Shown one piece after another: positions 22,828 through 35,405 of a DNA stretch of 64,000 bases. A program made the translations under genes and the position numbers. The notes under the pieces were generated by a model. It saw only the letters and a program-made list of their open reading frames with translations, did no database searches and had not been told where the DNA came from. The DNA comes from Linanthus parryae (Eukaryota > Streptophyta > Magnoliopsida > Ericales > Polemoniaceae): the NCBI GenBank assembly GCA_023055425.1, contig JALGPY010000010.1, positions 48,665,863 to 48,729,862 of the forward strand, written 5' to 3'. Positions within the stretch are counted from its first letter, which is position 1. The number at the start of each line of letters is the position of its first letter.

Positions 22828-24002
22828 TTAATTTTGTCTGGTAACAAGACCATTAGGATTATACTCCTTGATGGTCATTACCGTGCTTAGAGGAGGGCAT
22901 CTCCGAAGAGTCTGGGGGATCCAAATAGTACTCCAGCATTCTAGGATTCTTCTCGCCAGTGGTTTCGAATTTTTTTCTTGCATTTCATCTTCCTTATATT
23001 TCCGAAAGGGACACACATCTCTCTGGTGGTTCACCCTGCCACAATGAAAATAAATTGTATGAATTTATTTATACTCAATCAGAAACCCTTTCCAACCAAT
23101 TCTATATTTTGACACCGTAGGTTTATAAGGAAAAAGTTCAATACATATTCTAGCAAACTTTCCCTCAAACCCTCAAGAGAATTGATATCTACTTTGAGTG
23201 GTCTACCGAGAGTTGTAGAAATCGTGTTTAATGAGACCTCATTAAAGTGTTCATACGGAATCTTAGGCAATCTCACCCAAACGGATGTTGATATTGTCAA
23301 AGCTTCCGATGGAGAGAAATCAGTAACCCATATCTACACGGTGAGGTAGTGATCAAGGATAAACCACAGGCCACCCGAGTACTCCTTCAACCGCTCTTCA
23401 TCAAGATCGAATTGGAAAATGAACATATTTGCAATGATTTCGACAGCATCGTAGTTTCCTTTCAACTTCCACACATCTCTATCCCTATTACGAAGGGTTT
23501 GTAATTGATTTCCTTGGTAAAAAGTTTGAAAATAAGACAATCTTTGTGTTTTATCTTCAAATGGGTTATGAGATTTTTAAGGAATATCACTTCTGGGATA
23601 TACAGAATATCTTATGGGATCTCCCCTTTCTCATTCTCATCATCATCAGACATTTCATCTTCATCAACAAAGGAGGAAAACCAGGGTGGAAATTAGTACA
23701 TATTTTTTAGTAAAAAGCCTATCATCGTAATGACTTTACATAAGGCCTCATTCAATTAAGTTTTGACTTGGTATTTATCAAAACATTTTTTTTTTCTTTC
23801 TGGTTTGACACTAGATCTGCGAGTTTAGAGGAGAGATCCATTTTCACATATGAATCATCGATCACAGGGTGTATTTCCCCATTATCACTTCTAAGTTTTT
23901 TCACAATCAGATCCAAATGATCCACAGATGAATCAAGAGCAGATGGTGAGAGTCAACAATCTCATCATATTCAATCGCCGCAGCGTTATGTTCTTCCTCC
24001 AT
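22828..24002 (-). pseudogene. DUF4283 / zinc-knuckle LINE ORF1 (block 2)
   Basis: Reverse-strand ORF1-like gene from an ATG at 24,002. The N-terminal stretch has a frame change after about 21 codons. The DUF4283 domain spans ~23,540-23,335 (FQTFYQGNQ, VWKLKGNYDAVEI, MFIFQFDLDEERL, GGLWFILDHYLTV). Next come the VWVRLPKIPYEHF...LGRPLKVD segment (23,280-23,190) and a CCHC_4 knuckle (HCGRVNHQRDVCPF, ~23,043-23,007). These are the two nucleic-acid-binding modules of ORF1 in plant L1-type LINEs. Frames are broken between the modules near 23,330 and 23,060. It marks the left part of block 2. Confidence 0.75.
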
Positions 24003-24932
24003 TGAGTGATGAAGGGAGGATGAGAGGAGTGGTGAGGCACGAAACTCAAGTAAGATGAAGACTTAGAGAGAGGGGGAAAAATGTGATCCAAAAAGGGCTC
24101 AGTCGGGTGGGTTTGTCACACGAGTCAAACTCCTGATCTATCTTGATGGGTATCACGTGTTTTATTAACTTTCATAATATCCCCCCTCCTTGTCAAAAAT
24201 CAGGAACACAAACTACTCGATTTTTATAAATTATGAAATATTATTATTGTTCACACATTTCCTAGAAATCAATTTACTCAAGATGAATAGAACTCATGAC
24301 AATTAAAATTTTAGGACATGACTTTATAGTTTTTTTTAAGTTGGCCTCGCACTTTGGGGAGAGTAGGCATAACAAGACATTAAGCTAATGCCTAGCTTGT
24401 CTAATGTCAATTATTCTTTTTTATTATTCTCTTTTTGTTATGTTGTGACCAAAGCTTAATTTTGGACATTATGTATTGTTTTTGGGCTCGCGCTCTGTTA
24501 TAAGTATTTGTTGTGTTTCTATTATAAAGGGTCAAAGTACAAACATTTCTATAAGTTTCGAGTATGAAGAGAGAGAGAGTTAGAGAGATAGAACGTATCT
24601 ATTGTCATATTCCTTTGAAAAATCACGTTATAATTAATCAGGTCTTTGTTATTGTCCGGACACCCTTAAACAAGGAAAATAACTTCAATATGAATTGAGT
24701 TTGACATTTGTAAAGCGTATTAGGTGGGTAATTAATTCTTTCCATATTCGAGGCCATGAGTACATTTATGCCATCCTCATTACAATTTATTGATCGTCAT
24801 ATTATGTTAACTGCATTTACAATTTTGAATAACATAAATCATACTTTTCATCTCATGTCTACGGCTAAAATCTTTAAATAATTTATTTTTACAATATATC
24901 AAATCTGATAATCAAAGAGGAGAAGTGTGAAG
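24003..24932. repeat. Left part of duplicated block 2, non-coding
   Basis: Direct match to 617-1,580. Compared with block 1 the (GA)n tract is much shorter (about 24,569-24,590). No gene. Confidence 0.6.
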
Positions 24933-25596
24933 ATGAATCATGGAGAAGGATTGAACTCTCCTAACAATGATAAAATCTTGGATTCAGGTATTCATAATCT
25001 TTACCTAGATTTCACAATAAATCTATATGATGTATGTCATATATCTATACCTATAATTTCGAACTTTTAAGAGCATAGAAGAAAAGATGGAATGGATCCA
25101 AGGATGTTCAATTTTCTTGAATATGTACACATTCTTCATTATTTTTTGAAGTTCCAAGAAGATGTTAAATTTGTTGGAGATTTGTTTTTAACCTACATAT
25201 TATGTTAACTGCTTTTACAATTTTGAATAACATAAATCATACTTTTCATCTCATGTCTACGGCTGAAATCTTTCAATAATTTATTTTGACAACTTTGATA
25301 TCAAATCTGATAATCAAAGAGGAGAAGTGTGAAGATGAAGCATGGAGAAGGATTAAACTCTCCTAACAATGATAAAACTTGGAGTCAGGTATTCCTAATT
25401 TTTACCTAGGTATTCCTAATCTTTATGATGTATGCCATATATCTATACCTATAATTTCGAACTTTCAAGAGCATAGAAGAAAAGATGGAATGGATCCAAG
25501 GATGTTCAATTTTCTTGGATATATTCTTCATTTTTTTTTTAAGGTTCCAAGAAGATGTTAAATTTTTTGGAGATTTGTTTTTAATTTCTAGTAATG
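24801..25596. repeat. 398-bp tandem duplication with orphan exon 1
   Basis: A unit beginning ATTATGTTAACTGC at 24,801 is repeated beginning at 25,199, an offset of 398 bp. Block 1 has the unit once (~1,449-1,846), so the duplication is specific to block 2. Each unit contains an NF-YB-like first exon, at 24,933-24,987 (open, 55 nt) and 25,335-25,388 (one base shorter, shifted frame), each followed by a GTATTC donor. The second unit also has a small internal repeat (TACCTAGGTATTCCTAATCTTT) replacing the first unit's TTTCACAATAAATC. Confidence 0.75.
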
Positions 25597-27395
25597 ATCT
25601 AGATCCTATAAAATATATTGATCAACCTGATTGATCTTTGAGTATGATGTTGTTCAAGAATGAGATTACATTTGATAGTTTCTCCTATATTATGTATGAA
25701 CGAAAGTTATTTACTGTTTGAATTTGAAGAGGCTATCGTGTGATAATGTATTTTAAAGACTTAAATGAATAGAAATTTGCATGAATTAGATTCTATACGA
25801 ATGTTTCATAGTGATTAAATTTGAAAATAAGTGCATCGTTTAATTTTTGTGGAGCATGTGATTATTAAATATACGTTGTGTTGTCATGTCACGTTATTGT
25901 ATATCATATAGAATTTAATGTTTTAGAGAGACGGTTAGTTTGTGAAAAATATTCTATTGATGCACATGCCGGTGAATGCTTCTATTCTTGGACCTTAAAG
26001 TTGAATTATTTTAACTTTTCGTGATATGCATGGACTGACACTCATATCCTCTTGTGTCATGTCATATAGACATCTATTAAGTAATGTAGATCATATTGAA
26101 ATAATCATTCAATCATTCAAATGAGCGTAAAAGTAAACTCGACTGTGTAGCGTCTTTTAACCATCATCAACTCGCATATGATGAAATATAGATAACAATA
26201 AGTTAGACGTTGGCTCAATTTACATAACTTATCACAAAGTCATGATTTTTTCAACAGTCGCTTTTATTAATTGTCATTTATTATAAAGTGTACAGTTTCT
26301 TTTTTTTTTTTATTTTAGTATGATGAAATTATGAAGCCATGCTCATAACTATGTCAAAAATTGTGTCCATATAAAATGAATCTGGAATACATTAACTACT
26401 TTAGAAGATTATTGAATGAATAAAATAAATTTTGACGTATTTGTGGATACAATTTCTTATTTAGTAAAACTAAAATCTATAAATGGAATGGTGAAGCCTC
26501 AAGAAAAATTAAATATTTAAAAATCAATTCTCTCAAAAAAAATTAAAATAAAAAACAATTTTCTCATATTATGTACATTTAAAATTTCCTTATTGAACAG
26601 AGGGTTGGTAGGTTTTCTATTTTACTATATTTGTTGAATTTGTACACTTTCATTTAACTTCCTTACGTGTTTCTATCTATTTGGTTCGAATTTATTACTA
26701 ATTATCTTAAAATTTTCCTCGTAATTTGAGAACCACAAAAAATAGTGACTTAAATAATGAACGAAACCAAAGACTAGTAAATTTTTTTCAAGTATAATTT
26801 ATACATTAAGATATGATATCATAGGGAGCTATAAATAAAGGGAACAAAATAATAATATAGAAAACAACACTTCATAACATAAATGTTTAGTTAATGAATT
26901 CACAATGGTACTAGGTATATCATAAGATATCACATAGTTGTTGTACTTACAAGCGCTGATTAAGTGTATATATATAAATATACATATATATATATATATA
27001 AAGAATTAAGAATCATATTCCTCTATTTAAGTGATGCATAATTCAAATTAAATTTTATTTTCTCCTCAGACAACGCACTCTTAGCATTCATAAAATAAAA
27101 TGTCAACTTCGGCTAATTTGGACACTATTAGCCTATTACGTGTCTAATTAATTTTAATTAAGTTTTTTTAAACTGTCATTACGAGATTAACTATAAGGAG
27201 ATAAATATTATAATGAGCCAGCTGGTGCAATACTCATTACATTAAAATGTTGAATTATTTTAGGTATTATTTATATTTTAATTCTAAGCAGTCAAAATTT
27301 ACTTAAAATGACTACAACTGACATTTATAAATAGTTGGTTTTCATGACATTAACACCAAACTGTATAGTCAAATAAGAGATACATAAGAGTTAAG
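25597..27395. repeat. AT-rich left-arm flank, block 2, no gene
   Basis: Direct counterpart of 1,850-3,706: non-coding 5' flank of NF-YB-like copy C. It includes a T-run near 26,300 and a short (TA)n near 26,970-27,000. From ~26,090 it is the left arm of the block-2 inverted repeat. Confidence 0.55.
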
Positions 27396-29141
27396 ATGTT
27401 GGGAGGACAAGGACAGAACTCTACCAAGAATAAAAGGAAAAGTGAATTCATGTAATTCTAATCTTGACGTATAATATTCAATAAAATTGTTTGTGACTAA
27501 AATTTTCAAAATATATATGTGGATTTGTGTCCTCTAGCTAGCTGCAAGTCTAATCAATAATTTTTGAGAGAAAGAATATGGGATCCCGGAATTTCTTCGC
27601 TGCTTGAAGGTTCACACAACTCTTCAAGCAGATTATAAATTTTTCTTGAATGTTTTCCTATAATTAAAATTACATGTTTTGTCTACTAGCTTATTGAACC
27701 TTGTAGTAGCTTTTTTGTTTATGGTATATCTCACGAATTAGATTTTGATGGATATATTCTCATGAACTAGCTATGAATAAATGTTATTTATAATTTGACC
27801 CTTAGGAAATTTGTATTGTTACATATGGTGAAATAAATGATATTATACACACACACAAAATTGAGTTTCAACCTTAAAATGACTTGTACGTTGCATGCCT
27901 CTTGTGAAATAGATTCAAATCAATAAAATTTCTGATTATCAAGATGCTGATATGAATACGACCTTACTTGAACAAGATTTGTTCTGTAAGCTCGTACCTC
28001 ACTATTCTTGAGTTCTAAGGAGATGATTTGCGATATGAATGTTATTATTATTTTAAGTTTTACATAAATGCATCAATTTAAGTTCAGCATAATACTCCAT
28101 TATCAAATACTAATTTCTTTTTATGTTATGTAACTCTATCTTATAGAATTTAGATATATGGGTACAATGATCTAACATATGCATCCATTAGTTAAACTAA
28201 TTTTTAATAATTGCTTCATCGTCTCGTGTAATGTAGCAACTAATTAAGTTCCCATATGAACAATACTTCTAAAAAAAATACAAGCCAACTCGTTCTTATA
28301 GCGTGTTTTTGAGGTTGTAGTATTGTTGATAAGTACAGGAGAAAATATAATTAAAGAAAAATATGATTTTTACTAAGTCCATGTTATTTGTTATCTAGCC
28401 GACAAGACCCATCGGAGATAAAAACAACATCAAATTGCTTATTCACTACTAAATTGTCTGTTGTAATTATCAGTTCCCTATAATTATTGTTTATTTTAAA
28501 TATTTTACATAAATCTTAGTATATGGTAAGCCTTCGTCCCCTATTCAATGAAATATCTACACTGGAAATAGCATATGTACAAACATTTATTTCCATGTTC
28601 CCATAATGAATGTGTAGGCGCATCACGCGACAAGAAAAATTTCTTTACCATCCCTTCCATCACCCGCATAATGCGGAGGGCACTGCCTGGCGATGCCATG
28701 ATAAGAGATGAATCGAAATATATGATGCAACTTTGTGCCACAGTCTTCCTCCACCACAGTGCCACGGTAGCCAATAAGCATTGTCAGGATGAGAGGCGCA
28801 TCACGATCAATGTCAAGGACGTCTTATACGCGCTCGTAAACCAAGGATTCAGCGCATACGTAGAACCCATGACTAAATGCCTCAATAATTATCGTAATGC
28901 AGCTAGACAAGAAAATCATGTTGCTGAAGAAATGCAGGTAGTCATGCGCCGTGATGATGAATTTGAACCTATAAGTCACCCTCGTGCTCAACATGTCTTG
29001 TCGTCAGAAGAGGCAAAGCAAGTGCCAACTCAAATATTTCAAAAGGCGGGTAGTGATATTCCAAATGGCAGTAAAAGGACAATAGGTTTTTCGGAATCAC
29101 CATTGGCTACAAGAGGTGAGTCCCCTTTGAAGGAATTATAA
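27396..29141 (+). CDS. NF-YB-like histone-fold gene, copy C, 3' fused to Gypsy
   Basis: Exon 1 is 27,396-27,451 (MLGGQGQNSTKN-type leader; the donor is CAT/GTAATT, weaker than the CAG/GT of the reverse copies). Exon 2 begins after the TAG at 28,615-28,617. Exon 2 is fully open to 29,141: GASRDKKNFF, a histone fold (TIPSITRIMRRALP, then QLCATVFLHH, ERRITINVKDVLYALV, GFSAYVEPM) and the family tail DEFEPISHPRAQHVLSSEE. At ~29,070 the native C-terminus (Y-x-WEAFLRDL in copies B, D, E) is replaced by 20-odd residues from flanking Gypsy DNA, ending in a stop at 29,139-29,141. If spliced, the product would be a histone-fold protein with a foreign tail. Read from an upstream in-frame ATG at 28,575 without splicing, it gives 188 aa. 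Expression is unknown. Confidence 0.6.
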
Positions 29142-30002
29142 AGAAAGGACAATTATTGTGAACCTGAATGGCAAGACGGTTACTCTAGTAGCTGAAAAAG
29201 ACAAGTGTAAATGCAAGGTAGCTAATTACTTCTCCTTACAGGCTTATTGTTCTCAACAAGAAGGAGTAATTGTCGGACAACTCTACAGTGTGCTAGACAT
29301 CAACACCAAAGCCACCGTACCCACAATGGTGGAGCCACTCTTACATCAATACCCAACAATCTTTGAAGAGCCTCAAAAACTACCTCCAACAAGGGAGCAA
29401 GGCCACCATATACTCACTTAAAGATAAAATCACCCCAGTGTGTCTAAGACCATACATGTATCCCCACATCCAGAAGAATGAGATTGGAAGGCTGGTCAGA
29501 GAAATGCTAGAAAAGTGAGTGATACAGCACATCACAAGCTCATTTGCCTCTCATGTGCTTCTAGTCAAGAAAAAGGTTTAACATGGAGGTTTTGTATTGA
29601 CTACAGTGGACTAAATAAAATAATAGTCAAAAACAAGTTTCATGAGCTTTTGGAGGAATTGCATGAAGCTTGCTACTTTTCAAAGTTGGATCTGAGGTCA
29701 TGCTATCACCAAATCGGGATGGCATAGGAGGACTTCCACAAAATAGCTTTTAGAACACAGAATGGGTTGTATGATTTTAAGGTGATGCCATTTGGGCTCA
29801 CAAATGCACCAGCTACGTTCCAAGCTCTCATGAACCAAGTGTTTCAGTCCCACTTGAGGAAGTTTTTATTGTATTTTTTGATGATATACTCATATACAGA
29901 AAAACTCAACAAGATAAATATGAACACCTACATCTAACCTTGGAGATCCTTCTTAAACACGAGTTATATGACAAGCTCTCTAAGTGTACTTTCTTTCAAA
30001 CT
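29070..30002 (+). mobile_element. Gypsy pol fragment, block 2
   Basis: Direct counterpart of 5,377-6,302. The pre-RT linker is open (29,158-29,421: MVEPLLHQYPTIFEEPQKL), then RT motifs [10 protein letters not shown] (29,590-29,620), [16 protein letters not shown] (29,680-29,725, followed by TAG), [21 protein letters not shown] (29,783-29,845) and a degraded FDDILIY box near 29,875. The YHQI region reads RSCYHQ against RSGYHQ in block 1, a private change. No LTRs. Confidence 0.85.
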
Positions 30003-30190
30003 ACTGTCGAAGACAGTCAGCAAACATTTCTTTTTGGATAAAGCCCGCAAGTTATGAAATCATAGGGATTGTTGAAGACTTTTTGTATGATATGGGGTTC
30101 AATTTGTTTCTAAATTAAGTTATTTTCAGTGACGGACCACACTCTCAGACTAAGGATGTCACAATAAGAAAAGATTCTCCAACTATTCGA

Positions 30191-30220
30191 GGGGAGGGGA
30201 GGGGAGGGGAGGGGGAGGGG
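30191..30220 (+). repeat. Guanine-quadruplex-forming tract
   Basis: Six runs of four or five G separated by single A residues. This exceeds the usual G3+N1-7 rule for an intramolecular quadruplex. Block 1 has a shorter version (6,489-6,506), so the tract expanded by GGGGA units in block 2. Confidence 0.8.
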
Positions 30221-31562
30221 AAAAATGTATAAAAATAGGGTTCAAGTCCAACCATGTGAGGGGAGGGGGATGGGGAGGGGGTGCTATGGAGAGAAATTTT
30301 TTCTTGGGTGTGGGATGGTTTGGGGAGATTTCCCCATGGAAATGTTGCGAAATTTCTTCACAATATTTACAAAGAATTTAGACATTTAATCTCCACCAAC
30401 ATAAATAAATACAACTATTTTTTAGGGAAAATACAATTAAATTTTAAATACAATGGCAGTTTTATTGTTATTAACTAAGCCTAAATAACTATTCAATCTT
30501 GAGAAAAAAAAACTACTCAATCTTGGAATTATATTTTTCTAGAAAGAAAGCCCTTGTCCAATTCTAATCCCGGGTAATGCATTTAACACATTTAAAATTC
30601 TTTTACACTAACCTATTAACAAAACATGTTACACGTTGTTTGTTATATCCTCTTAGTTAGAGATGTATATATGTTAAAATATCAAGTGTAAGTAAAGGAT
30701 CTGCGTCGGGCTGGGCTTGCGTAAAAAATATAAAACTCAAAACTAACCAAATGTTGTTGGGGCTCGAATATTGAACCCGGGCACAAGGCGGGCTAAAATC
30801 GGTCAAACACGAACGCTTAAAATCCTGGGCTGGTTGGTCAGGCCACTCGGCCGATGTCCATCCCTGGTTACTGTGCACTGATTTCATCTAAAAAAAACAA
30901 CTACATCCAAAAAACTCCAATTACATTTGGAAAAAAATCCACCTCATCCAAACCAAACCACCATAAGCCAAATATGAGTTTGTAGTCCAAAAGTTCTCAC
31001 CAAGTGATTTAGAAAACTGACCACTATAGTACTATATGATCCCTAAGTGCAATGATTGGCATAAAAATTTCCCTTTGTAGCTTGAACATAGTTTCCTCCA
31101 TTTCTTTTCAAAGCATCTCATGAAAGAGGTAAAATTCAATGGTTGAAAACGAGAAGACCTAATAACTTTAAACATATTTCAAAAATATACCTACCTAGTT
31201 TGTTATATAGATTTCAAATATTATATGGTGATTCTATTTTTCTGAAAACTTGTATGCATTTCTTAGAAAAAAGAAAGAAAATACTTAAAGTTATGTTCAT
31301 CACAGCCGTGTGTCTTGAGCACAAATCGAAGAATGTTCTTTCAACTTATAATTTATATTACAGGAATATTAACCAAAACACAATTTTCTAGTTCAGTTTA
31401 GGTTACTTATAAAAGCACAGATGTCATCGAGTTTGTCTTTCTTCAAATTAATTAAAAGTTTGTAAGCTAGTAGAGTACCCGAAGAAGTAGTAGTGTCATA
31501 TGAATTGAATTAGGTTTGTTGATGATTATTTTACACATGTTATGAAATATTATGGTTGACCA

Positions 31563-31566
<4 letters not shown>

Positions 31567-31598
<32 letters not shown>

Positions 31599-31640
31599 AT
31601 ACACATACATACATACATATATACATACATACATACAAAT
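31567..31640. repeat. (TA)n(GT)n(ATAC)n compound microsatellite
   Basis: TATATATAT then a pure TG run of about 20 bases, then ATACACATACATACATACATATATACATACATACATAC. Absent from block 1 because the surrounding ~430 bp are deleted there. Confidence 0.9.
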
Positions 31641-32234
31641 ACGTGTTTTAATGTATACATGCACATAGTACTAATTAGTTACTCATATGTAAATGGCATA
31701 AAGTTTCTTAAAATTAAATTAGGAACGAGAAGGAACATACTGAAAGCTCACATCTTACGGAACCCATGCCGCTACATGCCTTGTTGGAGCATGATCTAGA
31801 CGAATTCGTGCAATATATCAAGTACTTATGTTTCCATTTCGAAAAAATATTTGAAGCAATTTCCACTCCACATTTATATCACAAGAATGGTAAATAACAC
31901 AAGTCATTGATAATTTATATTTGTAGAAATTTACATTTTCTTAATTCATTCAAAAACTTTCGTGTCGATAACCATACAAAAGTTGCACTTGTTCAGAATC
32001 ATGATGATACAGAGGAATTATTTGTGAAGTAAGTCTCATTGTTGAGCATAGTTGATAAAAAAAATTTAAACGTGCTAACCACTTGGTCCAATCCCAAAGC
32101 AAAATCATAGTTTGCTTGAAAAAAAGCAAAACTTTGTTGATAAAATTCCAACACAGAATACTTAATAAGTTTTAACCAAAAAAACATAAGTAATATTAAT
32201 TAAGTTCACATAAATTATTTAGACTGGAATCAAA

Positions 32235-34088
32235 TTAAGGCATGACTGGCAAGTTTCGAAGAAATGCCTCCCAGTCATAATCCACACCAAAGATTTCGAT
32301 GCCATCTGGAATATCACTAGCTGCCTTTTGAAACATTAATTGGGCACTTGTTGTGCCTCTGCGGACGACGAGACATGTTGAGCACGAGGGTGACTTATAG
32401 GTTCAAATTCATCGTCACGTCGCATGACAACCTGCGTTTCCTTAGAAACATGCATTTCTTGTCTAGCTGCATTACGATAATTATTGAGGCATTTAGTCAT
32501 GGGTTCTACGTATGCGCTGAATCCTTGTTTTACGAGCGCGTATAAGACGTCCTTTCCATTGATCGTGATGCGCCTCTCATCCTAACAATGCTTATTGGCC
32601 ACTGTGACAATGTGGCGGAGAAAGGTTGTGGCACAAAGTTGCATCATATATTTCGATTAATCCCTTATCATGGCATCGCGAGGCAGCGCCCTCCGCATTA
32701 TGCGGGTGATGGGGGGATGGAAAAGAAATTTTTCTTGTCGCGTGATGCACCTACACATTTATTGTGGGAATCATGGAAATAAATGTTAGTACATATGCAC
32801 TATTTCCTGAGTCTTAAATACTATCTGGAGAGTGTAGAAATTTCATTGAATAAGGGATGAAGGCTTACCATATACTAAGATTTATGTAAAATATTTTAAA
32901 ATAAATAATAATTATAGGGAACTGATAATTACGACAAACAACTTAGTAGTGAATCAGCAATTTGATGTTGGTTTTATCTCTTATGGGTCTTGCCGCCTAG
33001 AGAACAAATAACATGGACTTAGTAAAATTCATATGTTTCTTTAATTATATTTCCTCACGTACTTATCATACTACAACGTCCAAAGACGCTATAAAAATGA
33101 GTTCGCTAGTATTTTTTTTAGAAGTATTGTTCATATAGGAACTTGATTACTTGCTGCATTACATGAGACGATGAAACAAAATTTGAGTGTCGTATCATGT
33201 ATTTCCCAAAAATTCAAAAAGATGCAACTTTAAGTTTCAAACAACAAGAACATTCATGGGAACATAATTCATAAGGAAATTATTAGAAATTAGCTTAACA
33301 AATGGATGCATATGTTAGATCATTGTACGCATATATCTAAACTCTATAAGATACAGTAACATAACATAAAAAGAAATTAGTATTTGATAATAGCGTATTA
33401 TGCTGAAGTTAAATTGACGCATTTATGTAAAACTTCAAACAATAATAAACATTCATATCGGAAATCGTCTCCTTAGAACTCAAGAATAGTGTGGTACGAG
33501 CTTACAGAACAAATCTTGTTCAAGTAAGGTCGTATTCATATCAGCATCTTGATTATGAGAAATGTTATTCATTTAAACATATTTCACAAGAGACATGCAA
33601 CATACTAGTCATTTTAAGGTCGAAACTCAATTGTGTGGCTGTGTGTAATATCCTTCACGATATGTAACAATACAAATTTCCTAAGGATCAAATCACAAAT
33701 AACATTTATTCAACCTAGCTCATGAGGATCTATCCATCAAAATTTAATTCGTGAGATATATCATACACATGGAATCTACTACAAGGTTCAATATGCTAGT
33801 AGACATGACATGTGATTTTAATTACAAGAAAAAAATTAAGACAAATTTAACGTATGGTTGAGGAGTTGGTGAACGTTCAAGCAGCTAAGAAGTTCCGGGA
33901 TCCCATATTCTTTCTTTCCAAAAATTACAGATTAGACTTGTAGCTAGCTAGAGGACCCAGATCCACATTTATATTTTGAAATGTTTAGTCACATACAATG
34001 TTGTTGAATATTATACGTCAAGATTAGAATAACCTGACTTCACTTTTTCTTCATTCTTGGCAGAGTTATGTCCTTGTCCACCTACCAT
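32235..34088 (-). pseudogene. NF-YB-like histone-fold gene, copy D (broken)
   Basis: Exon 1 is 34,034-34,088 (MVGGQGHNSAKNEEK-type; donor CAG/GTTATT). Exon 2 is 32,235-32,750. The histone-fold order is the same as in the other copies. Lesions: a one-base loss in the C-run of the IPSIT segment (~32,708-32,716), a TAA at the MIRDES position (~32,660), and a shift near the QVPTQMF segment (~32,336). The native C-terminus VDYDWEAFLRNL is still visible at the end. It lies tail to tail with copy C and is the reverse arm of the block-2 inverted repeat. Confidence 0.75.
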
Positions 34089-34473
34089 CTTCACTCATGT
34101 GTATCTCTTCTTTGACTATAAAGTTTGATGTTAATATCACGAAAACCAACTATTTATAAGTTCCAGTCATAATTAATTTACGTAAATTTTTTATGATCAA
34201 AATTAAAATATAAATATATACCTAAAATAATAAGACATTTAATTGTAATGAGTATTGCACCAGCTGGCGCATTATATTATATGTATCTCCTTATAGTTAA
34301 TCTCGTAATGACAGTTCGAAAAAGCTTAGTTAAAATCAATTAGACACGTAATAGGGTAATTAGTGTCCAAAATAGCTGAAGTTGACATTTTATTAAAAGA
34401 ATGCTAAGTGTCTGCCTTGTCTGAGCAGAAAATAAAATTTAATTTGAATAATAAAAGAGGAATATGATTCTTA

Positions 34474-34525
<52 letters not shown>

Positions 34526-35405
34526 CGCTTATAAGTACAACAACTATGTGATATCTTATACATAAGTAGTACCATAGTGAATTCATTCACTTGACATTTA
34601 TGTTATGAAGTGTTTTTTGCTATATTATTATTTTCTTGCCTTTATTTATAGATCCCTATAATATCTTAATGTATAAATTATACTTGAAAAAACGTTACTA
34701 GTCCTTGGTTCCGTTCATTATTTAAGTCACTACTTTTTGTGGTTCACAAATTAAGGGGAAAATTTTAAAATAATTAGTAATTAAATTATGACCAAATAGA
34801 TAGAAACCCGTAAGGAAGTTAAATGAAAGTGTACAAATTCAACCAATATACTAAAATAGAAAATCTACCAACGCTCTGTTCAACAGGGAAATTTTAAGTT
34901 GACATAATATGAGAAACAAATTTGGACATTTTTATTTTGTAACAATTTTTATAATTTTTAATTTATTTTTTAGACAACTTTTTTTTCATTTTCTTTAGGC
35001 TTCACAATTCCATTTATAGATTTTATTTTTACTAAATATGAATTTGTATCCACAAATATGTCAAAATTTATTTCTATTATTTCTGACTCGTTCAATAATC
35101 TTCATAAGTAGTTAATGTATTCCAGATTCATTTTATATTGACACCATTTTGGACATAGTTATGAGTTTGTTTTAATTGATGATACTAAAATATGAAAAGA
35201 AAACTGTACACTTTATAGAAAATGAAAATTAATAAAAGCGACTGTTGAAAAAATAATGACTTTGTGATATGTTATGTAAATTGAGTTAACGTCTAACTTA
35301 TTTTTATCTATATTTCATCATGTGCGAGTTCATGATGTTTAAAAGACGCTACACAGTCGAGTTTACTTTTACGCTCATTTGAATGATTATTTCAGTATGA
35401 TCTAC
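34089..35405. repeat. Distal part of inverted arm, block 2
   Basis: 5' flank of copy D, the reverse complement of 26,090-27,395. It carries a pure (AT)n of about 45 bases at 34,478-34,522. The uninterrupted sequence around 34,540-34,560 (GTGATATCTTATACATAAG) is the empty site for the MULE found at 10,210-11,583. Confidence 0.65.

Larger units (their letters stand above)
30003..32234. repeat. Spacer between inverted arms, block 2
   Basis: Counterpart of 6,303-7,938 and ~54,500-57,535, with no supported gene. It contains the G-rich tract at 30,191-30,220, a second G-rich stretch at 30,259-30,281, a GGGCTGGGC-type MITE-like part (30,700-30,870), and a (GT)n/(ATAC)n microsatellite (31,567-31,640). 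Short open frames inside are products of low complexity. Confidence 0.6.

Noticed and set aside
28541..28774. Alternative reverse gene at copy C
   Set aside because: Antisense shadow of the histone-fold exon.
31467..31799. Overlapping open frames with Cys-Val and Thr-His repeats
   Set aside because: Produced by the (GT)n/(ATAC)n microsatellite; no domain, absent in block 1.
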